A DNA stretch of 64,000 bases from Janibacter sp. HTCC2649 (GTDB taxonomy: Bacteria > Actinomycetota > Actinomycetes > Actinomycetales > Dermatophilaceae): contig NZ_CH672413.1 in assembly GCF_000152705.1 (NCBI RefSeq), forward strand, positions 2,918,139 to 2,982,138. The letters run 5' to 3'. The first letter of the stretch is position 1, and every line of letters starts with the position of its first letter. The notes below the pieces were generated by a model, which saw only the letters and a program-made list of their open reading frames with translations, did no database searches and had not been told where the DNA came from. Shown here one piece after another: positions 15,895 to 24,483 of this stretch. A program made the translations under genes and the position numbers.

Positions 15895-16509
15895 TCAGCC
15901 CTTGCGCACCACGGAGTAGTCGATCGGCTTGCAGGTCCCACCGTTCGACTTCTCCGCCGAGCAGGCCGTGATGGCAACGTGCAGGTCCATCTCGGCCCGG
16001 ACCGAGAACCGGTCACCCGCGACACTCTGCGGTGCGTCGATGTGGAGCTCGCCCGACTCGTCGGCCCAGACGTTCATGAAGGTGTTGAAGGTCGTGCCGA
16101 TGCGGTCCGGGTCGACGCCGTGGGGAGCGAGCGCCTCGACGAGGTTCGCGAAGCAGCTCGGGTGCGGTGCCCCGCCGAAGTCGGGATAGAGGATGTCGAA
16201 CGTCTGCTGGCTGCACGGCGTCAGCAGGAAGTCGTGGCTGCGGCAGGTGTCCTCGACGATCGTCAGCATCGGCCGGCTGCGGTTGCTCCACAAGCGTCGT
16301 CCCGTCGTGAACCTCACCGTGTTCTCGAAGTCGATCGAGCGCCCCGACGACAACACCTCGGCGACGTCGTCGGTGCTGACACAGAAGAGATCGCTCACCT
16401 GCACGCCCGTCGGGTCCACGACCGTGAGGACGTCGCCGGGGGCGAGGTGCACGTAGGCACCGGTCTGTGGGGCGATCCGGGTCGTGTCCACGGTGGGTGC
16501 TGAGCTCAT
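15895..16509 (-). CDS. DUF1989 (urea carboxylase-associated) family protein
   Basis: The 204-residue protein has the DUF1989 core: GAYVHLAPGDVLTVVDPTGVQVSD, SIDFENTVRFT, CRSHDFLLTPCSQQTF and FMNVWADESGELHIDAP. Conserved cysteines and histidines suggest a metal site, and the reaction is unknown. Family members accompany urea carboxylase and guanidine or amine metabolism. ATG 16509 has AGGAG eight bases upstream and overlaps the stop of the upstream gntA-like gene (ATGA), so the two are translated together. Confidence 0.85.
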   Translation of the reverse strand: MSSAPTVDTTRIAPQTGAYVHLAPGDVLTVVDPTGVQVSDLFCVSTDDVAEVLSSGRSIDFENTVRFTTGRRLWSNRSRPMLTIVEDTCRSHDFLLTPCSQQTFDILYPDFGGAPHPSCFANLVEALAPHGVDPDRIGTTFNTFMNVWADESGELHIDAPQSVAGDRFSVRAEMDLHVAITACSAEKSNGGTCKPIDYSVVRKG

Positions 16510-17219
16510 GAGTTCTCCTGTCGGTGGCGAGCCAGCGGCGTCGCCGAGGCCTGCTCCAGAGGAGCCTGCCACTCCGCAGACACGGCCCGACCGGAGTACT
16601 GCCGTGCCTCCGAGATCACACCGTGGTCGGCAACCATGGGATTGACCGAACCCTGGAGGTGGAGGTCTCGTCCGCGGATGAGGTCACGCATCCGGTCGTA
16701 GCGTCCCGAGGCCTTCAGCTCCTCGAACTGCGAGTGGAGGTTGAAGACGAGCACGGGCCAGGGCGTCCGTCGGGCGTCGCGGGAGGCGTGCGGGTGCAGC
16801 CCGATGACGAAATAGGCGACGCCGCCGACGCTGAAGGAGAAGTCGACGTCCGCGGGATCGTCGGACACCTCCGAGTTCCACGGGGTGTCGTCGAAGTCGT
16901 GCAGGTGCTGCAGGGTGGTCCAGAGCCGGTCCTCGAAGGTGAACTCCGTGAGGGGCGGCTCACCCCCGAAGGCGGCGATGAGGGAGGTGAAGCCCTGGCT
17001 CGGATCCGCTTCCTCACCGAAGTCGCGCAAGGCCCGGTAGACGTCGAAACTGCTGCTCGCGCTGCCGAGACGCCCGGTCGTCACGACGTGCGCCCGTTCC
17101 CGGCTGAAGACGGCGCGGGCTCCGAGGCAGGGGTACTCGGGGTCGAGCACCCACGGCGCGAGCTGGGCCAGGACGTCGTCCTCGGTCGGGACGGTTGACG
17201 GGTTCTTCGTCTGCTTCAT
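16506..17219 (-). CDS. YqcI/YcgG family heme-dependent N-hydroxylase (GntA-like)
   Basis: The 237-residue protein shows the YqcI/YcgG blocks YPCLGARAVF, FTFEDRLWTTLQHLHDFD and YFVIGLHPHASRDARR near residue 145. The last carries a His expected to coordinate heme. Characterised homologues include GntA, which N-hydroxylates an arginine-derived guanidine in guanitoxin synthesis. The substrate here is unknown, and there are no other guanitoxin genes nearby. ATG 17219 follows AGGAGG. A 6-bp stem (GGCTGA/TCAGCC) sits just before that ribosome site and could regulate translation. Confidence 0.82.
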   Translation of the reverse strand: MKQTKNPSTVPTEDDVLAQLAPWVLDPEYPCLGARAVFSRERAHVVTTGRLGSASSSFDVYRALRDFGEEADPSQGFTSLIAAFGGEPPLTEFTFEDRLWTTLQHLHDFDDTPWNSEVSDDPADVDFSFSVGGVAYFVIGLHPHASRDARRTPWPVLVFNLHSQFEELKASGRYDRMRDLIRGRDLHLQGSVNPMVADHGVISEARQYSGRAVSAEWQAPLEQASATPLARHRQENS

Positions 17220-17221
17220 CA

Positions 17222-17317
17222 CAGGGGCCTCCTAGGCTGATTGGCCTTCAGCCTCTCCGGATCCCCTGGGTCCCCGGTACCCCCTTTGGGGTGAGCCGGT
17301 GGGGTGGCCCCCGAACC
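17222..17317 (-). promoter_or_regulatory. Structured leader upstream of the gntA-like gene
   Basis: Read on the minus strand, the leader contains ACCCC-AAA-GGGGT and then GGCTGA-AGGCCAA-TCAGCC ending one base before the AGGAGG ribosome site. It does not match the guanidine-I riboswitch consensus as far as I can tell. It may be an attenuator, or simply a GC-rich leader. Confidence 0.3.
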
Positions 17318-17329
17318 TACGGTCAAGTC

Positions 17330-17872
17330 ATGACCGCATACAGCACTGCCGTTCGAGCCCTCCACCTCGTGACCAACTCAGCCTGGTTCGGTGGCTCACT
17401 CATGGGGGCCGTGGGACTCAACCCCGCCTCCCACGAGGGCGACACCGCCAAGGAGCGCTCAGAAATCGCGGATGCAGGCTGGACGAAATGGGGTCCGGTC
17501 CAGGGAGCCGCCATCGGCGGGCACCTCCTCAGCGGCCTGGCGATCGTGGCTGACAACCGTCGACGAACTCTCACCCACCCGCCGACCACTGCCGCTGTGG
17601 TGCTCAAGACCACCCTGACGGGAGCCGCGCTCGCAGCCAGTGGAGCGGCATACCTGTATGGCGCGAAGCTCGGCGACGCGGCTGAGCAGGCCCAGCACGA
17701 TGTCGGCGCACGACGCCGGGCGCAGGAGCTGTCGCAGCGCATGAGGTGGTTGCAGTGGGCCACCCCCATGACCACCGGAGCCCTGCTGGTGCTCGACGCC
17801 TACCTCGGAGAACAGCAGCGCGGTGTCGCCGGGCTGCTCGACCGCCCGACGTCCCTGCTGCACCGCACGTGA
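17330..17872 (+). CDS. Conserved membrane protein of unknown function
   Basis: The 180-residue protein has hydrophobic spans near residues 8-30, 58-75, 87-105 and 138-155, separated by short charged loops, and WFGGSLMGAVGLNPAS near the start. I do not recognise the family. TACGGT, six bases, then ATG 17330 suggests a leaderless message. The stop overlaps the next start (GTGA), so it is expressed with the following small protein and possibly with the glycosyltransferase operon. Confidence 0.75.
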   Translation: MTAYSTAVRALHLVTNSAWFGGSLMGAVGLNPASHEGDTAKERSEIADAGWTKWGPVQGAAIGGHLLSGLAIVADNRRRTLTHPPTTAAVVLKTTLTGAALAASGAAYLYGAKLGDAAEQAQHDVGARRRAQELSQRMRWLQWATPMTTGALLVLDAYLGEQQRGVAGLLDRPTSLLHRT

Positions 17873-18249
17873 ACCGCCGATTCGAGTTCGCCTTCGCGCC
17901 GGCCTACCGGCTCCCGGCCCTCATCCTCGGCATCCGCCCGCGCACGGCCCACGTGACCGTCACCGCTGACGAGTTGCGGGTGCGCTTCGGGCCGTGGCGT
18001 CTCGTCACTCCTCTCACCAACATCGCCACCACCGAGATCACCGGCAACTTCGGTTGGCTCAAGACGGCCGGGCCACCGCACCTGTCCTTCGCCGACCGAG
18101 GTGTCACGTTCGCGACAAATGGGGAGCGGGCGCTCTGCGTGCGGTTCCTCGAGCCGGTCGCCGGTATCGATCCCACCCGCACCATCAAGCACCCGGGAGC
18201 AACCCTCACTGTCGCGGACCCGGAATCGCTCCAGCGCGCACTGGCCTGA
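17869..18249 (+). CDS. Conserved actinobacterial hypothetical protein
   Basis: This 126-residue soluble protein is rich in beta-strand-like segments: FEFAFAPAYRLPALILGI, TVTADELRVRFGPWRLVTPL, and TNIATTEITGNFGWLKTAGPP. It has a PH-like or jelly-roll feel but no recognised catalytic motif. It is translationally coupled to the upstream membrane protein, and 30 bases separate it from the acyl-CoA dehydrogenase-like gene. Similar unnamed proteins are common in actinomycetes. Confidence 0.72.
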   Translation: MNRRFEFAFAPAYRLPALILGIRPRTAHVTVTADELRVRFGPWRLVTPLTNIATTEITGNFGWLKTAGPPHLSFADRGVTFATNGERALCVRFLEPVAGIDPTRTIKHPGATLTVADPESLQRALA

Positions 18250-18279
18250 GCGCAGACCACTGCCAATGAAGGAACCCAC

Positions 18280-19368
18280 ATGAGCGACACCCACGTCGGC
18301 ACGCATTCGGCCGAGCCCCAGACAGGTCGCTCCTCCGGACCCAGCTTCCTGCGATGGGCCGACCACGACCTCGTGGACGTGGCCCGCTCTGCCGGCCCGG
18401 ACATCGACGCGGCCGTCACCCTTGCCCGCACCCTCGGCCCCACGAGCGAGACCCTCGGACGGTCCACGTGGACCTACCTGCAGACCTTGGGTTCCCTCGG
18501 AGCCGGAGATCTCACGGTTGCGCGGGTCCTGGAACCGCACCTGGACGCGCTCGCGATCCTCGACCAGGCAGCCCACCGAGATCGTGGAGTCGATGGCAGC
18601 TGGCCCAGCGCCACTGCGCCACGAGGGAGCACGTGGGGCGTGTATGCCGCCCACGCTCCCGGAGCGCATCTCGACGCCCATGCCGTCGGTGGCGAGTGGA
18701 TGCTGTCCGGGGTCAAACCATGGTGTTCCCTCGCCGGCCGACTCACACACGCCCTCATCACCGCGCACATCGACCGGTCGCGCCGGCAGCTCTTCGCCGT
18801 GGACCTGGCGCACCCGGGAGTGCGAGTCAGCGACGACCCCTGGGTGTCGCGTGGCCTGGCCGCCGTGCGCAGCACAGCCCTCGAGCTCGACGCCGTCCCT
18901 GCCACACCCGTGGGTCCGCCCGGGTGGTACCTCGAGCGCCCCGGCTTCTCCTGGGGCGGCGTGGGAGTGGCCGCCGTCTGGTTCGGCGGCGCCTGTGCGC
19001 TGGCTCAGAGCGTCCTCGAGGCCGCGCGTCGTCGCGATCCGGACCAGCTCGCCCTGCTCCACGTCGGTCGCCTCGATCTGGCCCTGCAGGGCGCGGAGCT
19101 CGCCCTGCGTGCGGCCGCGGACCTCATCGACTCGGGTGAGGCGACCGGTGCCGTCGGTGAGCTGGTGGCTGCTCGCACCCGAGCCACCGTTGCCGGGGCG
19201 ACCGAACTCGCCCTCGCGCAGACGGCGCGCGCCCTGGGACCGGGGCCGCTGACCAGCGACGAGGAGCACGCGCGACGTGTCGCCGACCTGACCGTCTACG
19301 TCCGGCAGCATCACGGCGAACGTGACGTGGCCCGGCTCGGATCCCTGCTGGTGGGGCGAACGCCATGA
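18280..19368 (+). CDS. Acyl-CoA dehydrogenase-like protein of the PIG-L/NodS operon
   Basis: The 362-residue protein has the acyl-CoA dehydrogenase architecture: an all-alpha N-terminal part, a middle beta domain with LDAHAVGGEWMLSGVKPWCSLAG near residue 132, and a C-terminal helical bundle with GGACALAQSVLEAARRR. It is somewhat shorter than typical family members (about 380-400), and I cannot place the catalytic glutamate with confidence. It may therefore act on a thioester or carrier-bound substrate, or on a non-acyl substrate. GAAGGA lies before ATG 18280. An ATGA overlap with the PIG-L gene marks it as part of that pathway. Confidence 0.75.
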   Translation: MSDTHVGTHSAEPQTGRSSGPSFLRWADHDLVDVARSAGPDIDAAVTLARTLGPTSETLGRSTWTYLQTLGSLGAGDLTVARVLEPHLDALAILDQAAHRDRGVDGSWPSATAPRGSTWGVYAAHAPGAHLDAHAVGGEWMLSGVKPWCSLAGRLTHALITAHIDRSRRQLFAVDLAHPGVRVSDDPWVSRGLAAVRSTALELDAVPATPVGPPGWYLERPGFSWGGVGVAAVWFGGACALAQSVLEAARRRDPDQLALLHVGRLDLALQGAELALRAAADLIDSGEATGAVGELVAARTRATVAGATELALAQTARALGPGPLTSDEEHARRVADLTVYVRQHHGERDVARLGSLLVGRTP

Positions 19369-20783
19369 GTCCCAGAGCTGGCACCATCCATCACCCCGAG
19401 GGCGAGCCGCGGTGGGTGCGCGACGAGCGCTGGTCCGCCCTCGCGCGCCCGACCACGGCAGCCCTGCTCGCGGACTACGACCACTTGCTCGTCGTGGCGG
19501 CTCACCCGGACGACGAGTGCCTGGGCGCAGGAGCCTTCATCGCTGATGCTGCCTCCCTCGGCGTCGACGTCACCGTCCTGCTCCTCACCGACGGGGAGGG
19601 CTCGCACCCGCGGTCGCCCACGGTTCGGCCCGCACAGATGGCAGAGCTGCGCCGCGTCGAGGCAGACCGTGCGGCGGCAGTCCTCGCGCCGGTCGCGCGC
19701 ATCGTGCATGCCGGCCTCGCCGACGGCGGGTTGTCGACCTCCCACAGCGACGTGGTCGTCGCGATCCAGGACCTCACCCGTCCGGGGACCCTCGTCATCG
19801 CGCCATGGACCGCTGACGGTCACCCCGACCATGAGGTTGCTGGTCGGGCCGCGGCGGAGGCGGTCGCCTCGACACCGCACGGTCACGACGGCCCGGTCGG
19901 CCTGGCCCACTACTTCGTCTGGCTCTGGCACTGGGGTGACCCGGATGACCTTCCGTGGGCGACCTCTGTCGTGGTGGATGCCACTCTCGAGGGCCTGTCC
20001 AGGAGCGAGCAGGCGCTGGGTGAGCACCGCAGCCAACGACTGCCTCTCTCCTCCGCCCCGGGGGACGAGCAGCTGCTCACCGCACCGGTGCTCGCGCCGT
20101 TCCGCCGGGGGTTCACGACTCTGACGCTCGCTGGCGCGGGCGGACGCGTCGACCCAGCGGCGGCCCGCGAGGCCGAGACGGATTCTCCGGTCGCCGACCA
20201 GGGCGGGACCGTGGGGGAGACCTTCGACGCGATGTTCGCCGACGGGGATGACCCATGGTCCAGCGAGAGCTGGTACGAACGGCGCAAGCGCGACGTCACC
20301 CTGGCCGCGCTGGGCCGCGAGCGCTACGACCGAGTGCTCGACATCGGCTGCTCGACGGGTGCGCTCACCACCGCACTCGCCGGCCGTTCCGGCGCGGTTG
20401 TGGCGGTGGACGCGAGCGCTCGCGCGCTGGACATCGCCCGATGTGGTCGGACCCACGGCATCTCCTGGGTCCAGGGTGTGGCACCCCACGTGCTCCGGGA
20501 CATCGAGGGCACGTTCGACCTCGTCGTGCTCTCGGAGATCGCCTACTTCCTCACGCCGTTCGACCTGTGGCTGACCCTTGGGGCGGTCCTGGCCCGACTC
20601 TCGCCGGGTGGCGAGCTTCTGTTGGTGCACTGGCGCCACCCGACGAAGCACATCCCCTCCGACGGACCGACGGCTCACGCGCAGGTCCGGGCGGTCTGCG
20701 AGCGATGGGCGGCCGCGGCCCTTGTCGAGCCCGACCTTCTGCTCGACGTCTACGTGGTCGACTCCAACACGGTGACGACGTGA
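19365..20783 (+). CDS. Bifunctional PIG-L deacetylase / NodS-like SAM methyltransferase
   Basis: A fusion of 472 residues. The N-terminal PIG-L/LmbE domain carries the zinc motif AHPDDE at residues 46-51 and GHPDHE at 152-157, the signature of GlcNAc N-deacetylases such as MshB and PIG-L. From about residue 288 a class I methyltransferase begins: WYERRKRDVTLAAL, then VLDIGCSTGALTTAL, then LSEIAYFLTPFD near 389 and HWRHPTKH. These resemble NodS, the N-methyltransferase of Nod-factor synthesis. The simplest reading is that the protein deacetylates an N-acetylated sugar and then methylates the product, in the cytoplasm. It is coupled to both neighbours by overlapping codons. Confidence 0.88.
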   Translation: MSPRAGTIHHPEGEPRWVRDERWSALARPTTAALLADYDHLLVVAAHPDDECLGAGAFIADAASLGVDVTVLLLTDGEGSHPRSPTVRPAQMAELRRVEADRAAAVLAPVARIVHAGLADGGLSTSHSDVVVAIQDLTRPGTLVIAPWTADGHPDHEVAGRAAAEAVASTPHGHDGPVGLAHYFVWLWHWGDPDDLPWATSVVVDATLEGLSRSEQALGEHRSQRLPLSSAPGDEQLLTAPVLAPFRRGFTTLTLAGAGGRVDPAAAREAETDSPVADQGGTVGETFDAMFADGDDPWSSESWYERRKRDVTLAALGRERYDRVLDIGCSTGALTTALAGRSGAVVAVDASARALDIARCGRTHGISWVQGVAPHVLRDIEGTFDLVVLSEIAYFLTPFDLWLTLGAVLARLSPGGELLLVHWRHPTKHIPSDGPTAHAQVRAVCERWAAAALVEPDLLLDVYVVDSNTVTT

Positions 20784-21478
20784 TGGGCGCCGTGCACGTC
20801 GTCATCCCCGCTCGCGACGAGGAGCTGCTCCTCCCGCGCTGCCTCGAGAGTGTCGAACAGGCCCGTCGCGCGTTGCGAGCGGCCCGACCTGATCTGCTCG
20901 TCGACGTCACGGTCGTTCTCGACAGGTGTCGTGATCGCACGGCCCTGGTCGTGGATGCAGCCCGGGTGCATCGCCACACGGTCGACTTCGGGATGGTCGG
21001 TGCCACGCGGGACGCCGGAGTCCGCTGGGCGCTGGCATCGAGTGCCCGCAACGGGATCGCCCCCGAAGACCTCTGGATCGCCTGCACCGATGCTGACACG
21101 GTGGTGCCGCCACACTGGCTCACTCGCCAGCTGGAGCTGGCGCAGGACCACGACGCCGTCATCGGCACGGTGGAACCGTTCGGCCTCACGGACACGGCCG
21201 TGCTGGCGCGGTGGCGTGCGCGTCATCACCTCGTCGAGGGTCACCCGCACGTGCATGGGGCAAACCTGGGAGTGCGCGGCAGCACCTATCTCGAGGTTGG
21301 CGGATTCCTGCCCGTGGCACTGGACGAGGACGTCGACCTGGTGCGGCGGATCCGCTCCCACACGAGCCGGTGGGTCGCGACGGACGCTGTACGCGTGGCG
21401 TCCTCCGCGCGACGGGTCAGCCGGTGCCGCGGTGGTTTCGCGGATGCCATCCTCGCCCTCGAGGACGAGGTGGGCTGA
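20783..21478 (+). CDS. Glycosyltransferase family 2 protein
   Basis: The 231-residue GT-A enzyme opens VHVVIPARDEELLLPRCLESV, carries the metal-binding TDADTVVPPHWL near residue 104, HGANLGVRGSTY near residue 156, and the acceptor-side motif LDEDVDLVRRI. It has no membrane span, so it probably works on a soluble or loosely bound acceptor. ATG 20783 lies inside the PIG-L stop, and the next gene follows with no gap. Confidence 0.85.
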   Translation: MGAVHVVIPARDEELLLPRCLESVEQARRALRAARPDLLVDVTVVLDRCRDRTALVVDAARVHRHTVDFGMVGATRDAGVRWALASSARNGIAPEDLWIACTDADTVVPPHWLTRQLELAQDHDAVIGTVEPFGLTDTAVLARWRARHHLVEGHPHVHGANLGVRGSTYLEVGGFLPVALDEDVDLVRRIRSHTSRWVATDAVRVASSARRVSRCRGGFADAILALEDEVG

Positions 21479-22564
21479 GTGCGGATCGCCATGTTCGCGA
21501 CCTCCCGACAACCGATCGTGGAGCCGTATGCCGGTGGGCAGGAGGCGCACACCGCGTCCCTCGTGCGCGGGTTGCGTGGGCTCGGGCACCACGTCCTTCT
21601 GTATGCCACCGAGGGGACCGACTCGTCGCTGGCAGACGAGCTCGTCCCCTATCCGCAGCTGCCGGCGCTCAGTGCGGTCGCCGCGCTCGATCACCAGCTC
21701 CCCGAGCCCGAGTTCCTCCACGACCACGCGGCGATGACGAGCGCGGTCGTCGACCTCCTGGCTCGATCCGACGTCGACATCGTGCACAACCAGAGCCTGC
21801 ACTTCCTGCCGTTGGCCTTCAGCGCAGTGCTCCCCGCACCCTTGGTCACGACCCTGCACACGCCACCCTTCCCGTGGATGGAACTGGGGGTCGCGCTCGC
21901 AGGCGAGCACACGGCATACGCCTGCGTGTCGCGAGCGAACGCTCGGGACTGGACCACGCTCCCGTCGCCGCCACGGGTCATCCTCAACGGTGTCCGGGAC
22001 GACGGTGTCGGCCCCGGCGTGGGCGGTCCCGACCTCGTGTGGATGGGACGACTCACCCCGGAGAAGGGCGCCGACCTCGCGATCCGGGTCGCTCGGCGCG
22101 TCGGTCGCTCGTTGCGTCTGGCCGGTCCCATCAGCGACCGCCCCTGGTTCGAGGACGTCATCGCACCAGAGCTCGACGACACCATCGAGTACGCCGGTCA
22201 CCTGTCGCACGCGGATCTCGCTGCGCTGGTGCGGACCAGCGCTGTCGCTCTGGTCACGCCCCGTTGGGAGGAGCCCTTCGGCCTGGTCGCTGCCGAAGCT
22301 GCCATGTGGGGGACGCCGGTCGTCGCGCTGGCCCGGGGCGGCTTGGGCGAGGTGGTCTCTCCTGACATCGGGGTTCTCGTGGACGCCCGAGGTGACGAGG
22401 AGCAGCAGGTCGCCGGCCTTGCCGACGCCCTGGACGCCGCGTCCGCCCTGCGGCGCGTGGACGTTCGCCGGTGTGCACGTCGCGACCTCGGCGTCGAGCG
22501 CATGGTCGCGGACTACGTCGATCTGTATCGCAACTGTGTTCTCACAAGGGAGGAACGGCCATGA
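21479..22564 (+). CDS. Glycosyltransferase family 4 protein
   Basis: The 361-residue GT-B enzyme begins RIAMFATSRQPIVEPYAGGQE. In the C-terminal half it has WMGRLTPEKGADLAIRVA near residue 189 and EEPFGLVAAEAAMWGTPVVA near residue 263, containing the E-x7-E nucleotide-sugar motif. Retaining transfer from a UDP- or GDP-sugar is expected. The GTG start directly abuts the previous stop, and the end overlaps the next gene (ATGA). Confidence 0.88.
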   Translation: MRIAMFATSRQPIVEPYAGGQEAHTASLVRGLRGLGHHVLLYATEGTDSSLADELVPYPQLPALSAVAALDHQLPEPEFLHDHAAMTSAVVDLLARSDVDIVHNQSLHFLPLAFSAVLPAPLVTTLHTPPFPWMELGVALAGEHTAYACVSRANARDWTTLPSPPRVILNGVRDDGVGPGVGGPDLVWMGRLTPEKGADLAIRVARRVGRSLRLAGPISDRPWFEDVIAPELDDTIEYAGHLSHADLAALVRTSAVALVTPRWEEPFGLVAAEAAMWGTPVVALARGGLGEVVSPDIGVLVDARGDEEQQVAGLADALDAASALRRVDVRRCARRDLGVERMVADYVDLYRNCVLTREERP

Positions 22565-23619
22565 AGGTGGGTTGGTACGTGCATCACCACGGAGCCGGTC
22601 ACCGCACCCGGGCGGCTGTCGTCGGTGCCGAGCTCGTGAACCGTGGCGCCGATGTCACTCTCCTCGGCTCCGACCTCGACCGACAAGGAGCGCACGACAG
22701 ATCCCTGCACACCGTCCTCCTCGCCATGGACGCGCCGCTGGCAGAAGGAGCCACCGAGTCCGACTGCGACGTCACCGTGCGCGGGACCATGCACTGGGCG
22801 CCCCTGTGGCACAACGGCTTTCAGGAGCGCATGACGACGATCGCGCGGTGGATCCAGGTGGAGGAGCCAGATGTCTTCGTCGTTGACGTGTCGTGCGAGG
22901 TCGCGGTCCTGGTGCGTCTCCTGGGCGTCCCCGTGGTGATCGTGGCGCAGCCCGGCGACCGCCGCGACGGTGCGCACTCGGCCGCCCTGGATGCCGCATC
23001 GGCAGTGCTCGCTCCGTGGCCCTCCTGGGCAACGGACCAGCTCTGGCGGCGACCCGAGACGGCGAGTGCGGATCCAAGGATCCACTCCGTGGTGGCCGTC
23101 GGTGGGATCAGTGGTCGCGCGGACCACGGCCCTGCGCCCGACGGCGATCTCTCCTCCCCGGCATCGGGCCGGGAGCGCCCACGCGGCCTCATGCTCACCG
23201 GGTCCGAGGGATTCGATGACCCGGACCTTCCCGCGGTCATCGCCCGAGCGGTCCCCGAAGTCGACTGGACCGTTGCGGGAGCCGGCGTCTGGGTCCCTGA
23301 CGTCCACAAGGAACTGGCCGACTCGGCGATCGTGGTGACCCACGCCGGTCAGAACGCGATCGCCGACGTCGCAGGTTCGCGGACCCCCGCAGTGGTGGTT
23401 CCCCAGAGGCGCCCCTTCGACGAGCAGGCGCACATGGGGAACCTGCTCGGCAGCTCCGGTATGGCTCACGTCGTCGGGGCGGACGACCTCGAGGGCGCCG
23501 ACTGGCGAGAGCTCGTGCACCAGGCACGCGCCGCTGGGGGACAGGGCTGGGAGAAGTGGGGCTGCCACGGCGCCTCGGCACGAGCAGCGTCACTCATCGA
23601 GGTGGTGGCCGGTGGCTGA
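22561..23619 (+). CDS. GT-B glycosyltransferase (MurG/UGT-like)
   Basis: The 352-residue protein starts KVGWYVHHHGAGHRTRA, the glycine/histidine-rich loop of MurG-like enzymes. It has THAGQNAIADVAGSRTPAVVVPQ near residue 261, corresponding to the UDP-sugar-binding half. The central segment FVVDVSCEVAVLVRLLGVPVVIV separates the two Rossmann domains. A strong AGGAGG precedes ATG 22561. Donor and acceptor are unknown. Confidence 0.8.
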   Translation: MKVGWYVHHHGAGHRTRAAVVGAELVNRGADVTLLGSDLDRQGAHDRSLHTVLLAMDAPLAEGATESDCDVTVRGTMHWAPLWHNGFQERMTTIARWIQVEEPDVFVVDVSCEVAVLVRLLGVPVVIVAQPGDRRDGAHSAALDAASAVLAPWPSWATDQLWRRPETASADPRIHSVVAVGGISGRADHGPAPDGDLSSPASGRERPRGLMLTGSEGFDDPDLPAVIARAVPEVDWTVAGAGVWVPDVHKELADSAIVVTHAGQNAIADVAGSRTPAVVVPQRRPFDEQAHMGNLLGSSGMAHVVGADDLEGADWRELVHQARAAGGQGWEKWGCHGASARAASLIEVVAGG

Positions 23620-24478
23620 CTCGACCACCGTGGTGACGATCGTTCATCGACGCCACGACCACCTGCGCCAACAGCGCCGTGGCCTCCGGACGTTCTCACC
23701 CGAGACGTCGCACATCGTGGTCGCGATGGACGACCCCGAGATCGACGACGTGGTTGGTGGCGAGGACGGCACGACCGTGCTCCATGTCGAGGCCGACCCG
23801 CTCGGTCTCCCGCTGTCGCGGGCTCGCAACGTCGGGGTCGAGGCGGCCCTCGCCCGCGGCGCCGAGCTCGTCATCCTGCTCGATGTCGACTGTGTGCCGG
23901 GGCCCCGACTCGTCGCTGGCTACGAGAAGGCATCGTCCTGGGCCCCGGGCACGCTCCTTGCGGGACCCGTCACCTATCTCGGTGAGGGTGTCGACGTCCC
24001 ACTGGACCTGGCGCTGCTCGACCGTCTCCGAGCTCCCCACGAGGTGCGGCCGGACCCTCCCGTCGGGGCGATCGAACGAGGCGGCAACCACGATCTCTTC
24101 TGGTCACTGAGCTGTGCGATGACCCCGTCGACGTGGCGTCTGGTCGGCGGTTTCAGCGAGGAGTACGTCGGCTACGGCGCCGAGGACACCGACTACGGCT
24201 GGTCAGCACGCTCGCGCGGCGTCGACCTCGTGTGGGTGGGTGGTGCCGACGCCTTCCACCAGTTCCACCCCGTCTCGCGCCCGCCCATTGAGCACCTGAC
24301 CGACATCGTGCGCAACGCGACGACCTTCCACCGACGATGGGGGCTCTGGCCCATGCGGGGATGGCTCGAGGAGTTCGCTCGTCAGGACCTCGTGAGGTTC
24401 GACGCGGACTCGCTCGTCCTCCTGCGACCTCCCGTCAACGCCAGGGTTCCAGGACCCTTGCGGCGAGACGTACTGTGA
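23612..24478 (+). CDS. Glycosyltransferase family 2, galactosyltransferase-like
   Basis: The 288-residue GT-A protein has LPLSRARNVGVEAAL near residue 67, the metal motif LLDVDCVPGPRLV near residue 89, and WRLVGGFSEEYVGYGAEDTDYGWSAR near residue 171. That last block recalls the C-terminal substrate-binding block of galactosyltransferase-related enzymes (FxGxxxEDxD). It starts at GTG 23612, eight bases inside the previous gene. It completes a set of four glycosyltransferases. Confidence 0.85.
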   Translation: MADSTTVVTIVHRRHDHLRQQRRGLRTFSPETSHIVVAMDDPEIDDVVGGEDGTTVLHVEADPLGLPLSRARNVGVEAALARGAELVILLDVDCVPGPRLVAGYEKASSWAPGTLLAGPVTYLGEGVDVPLDLALLDRLRAPHEVRPDPPVGAIERGGNHDLFWSLSCAMTPSTWRLVGGFSEEYVGYGAEDTDYGWSARSRGVDLVWVGGADAFHQFHPVSRPPIEHLTDIVRNATTFHRRWGLWPMRGWLEEFARQDLVRFDADSLVLLRPPVNARVPGPLRRDVL

Positions 24479-24483
24479 ACGCC

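Noticed and set aside
17222-17317. Guanidine-I riboswitch before the gntA-like gene
   Set aside because: The leader has stems but I could not match the conserved ykkC core by eye. A covariance search would decide.
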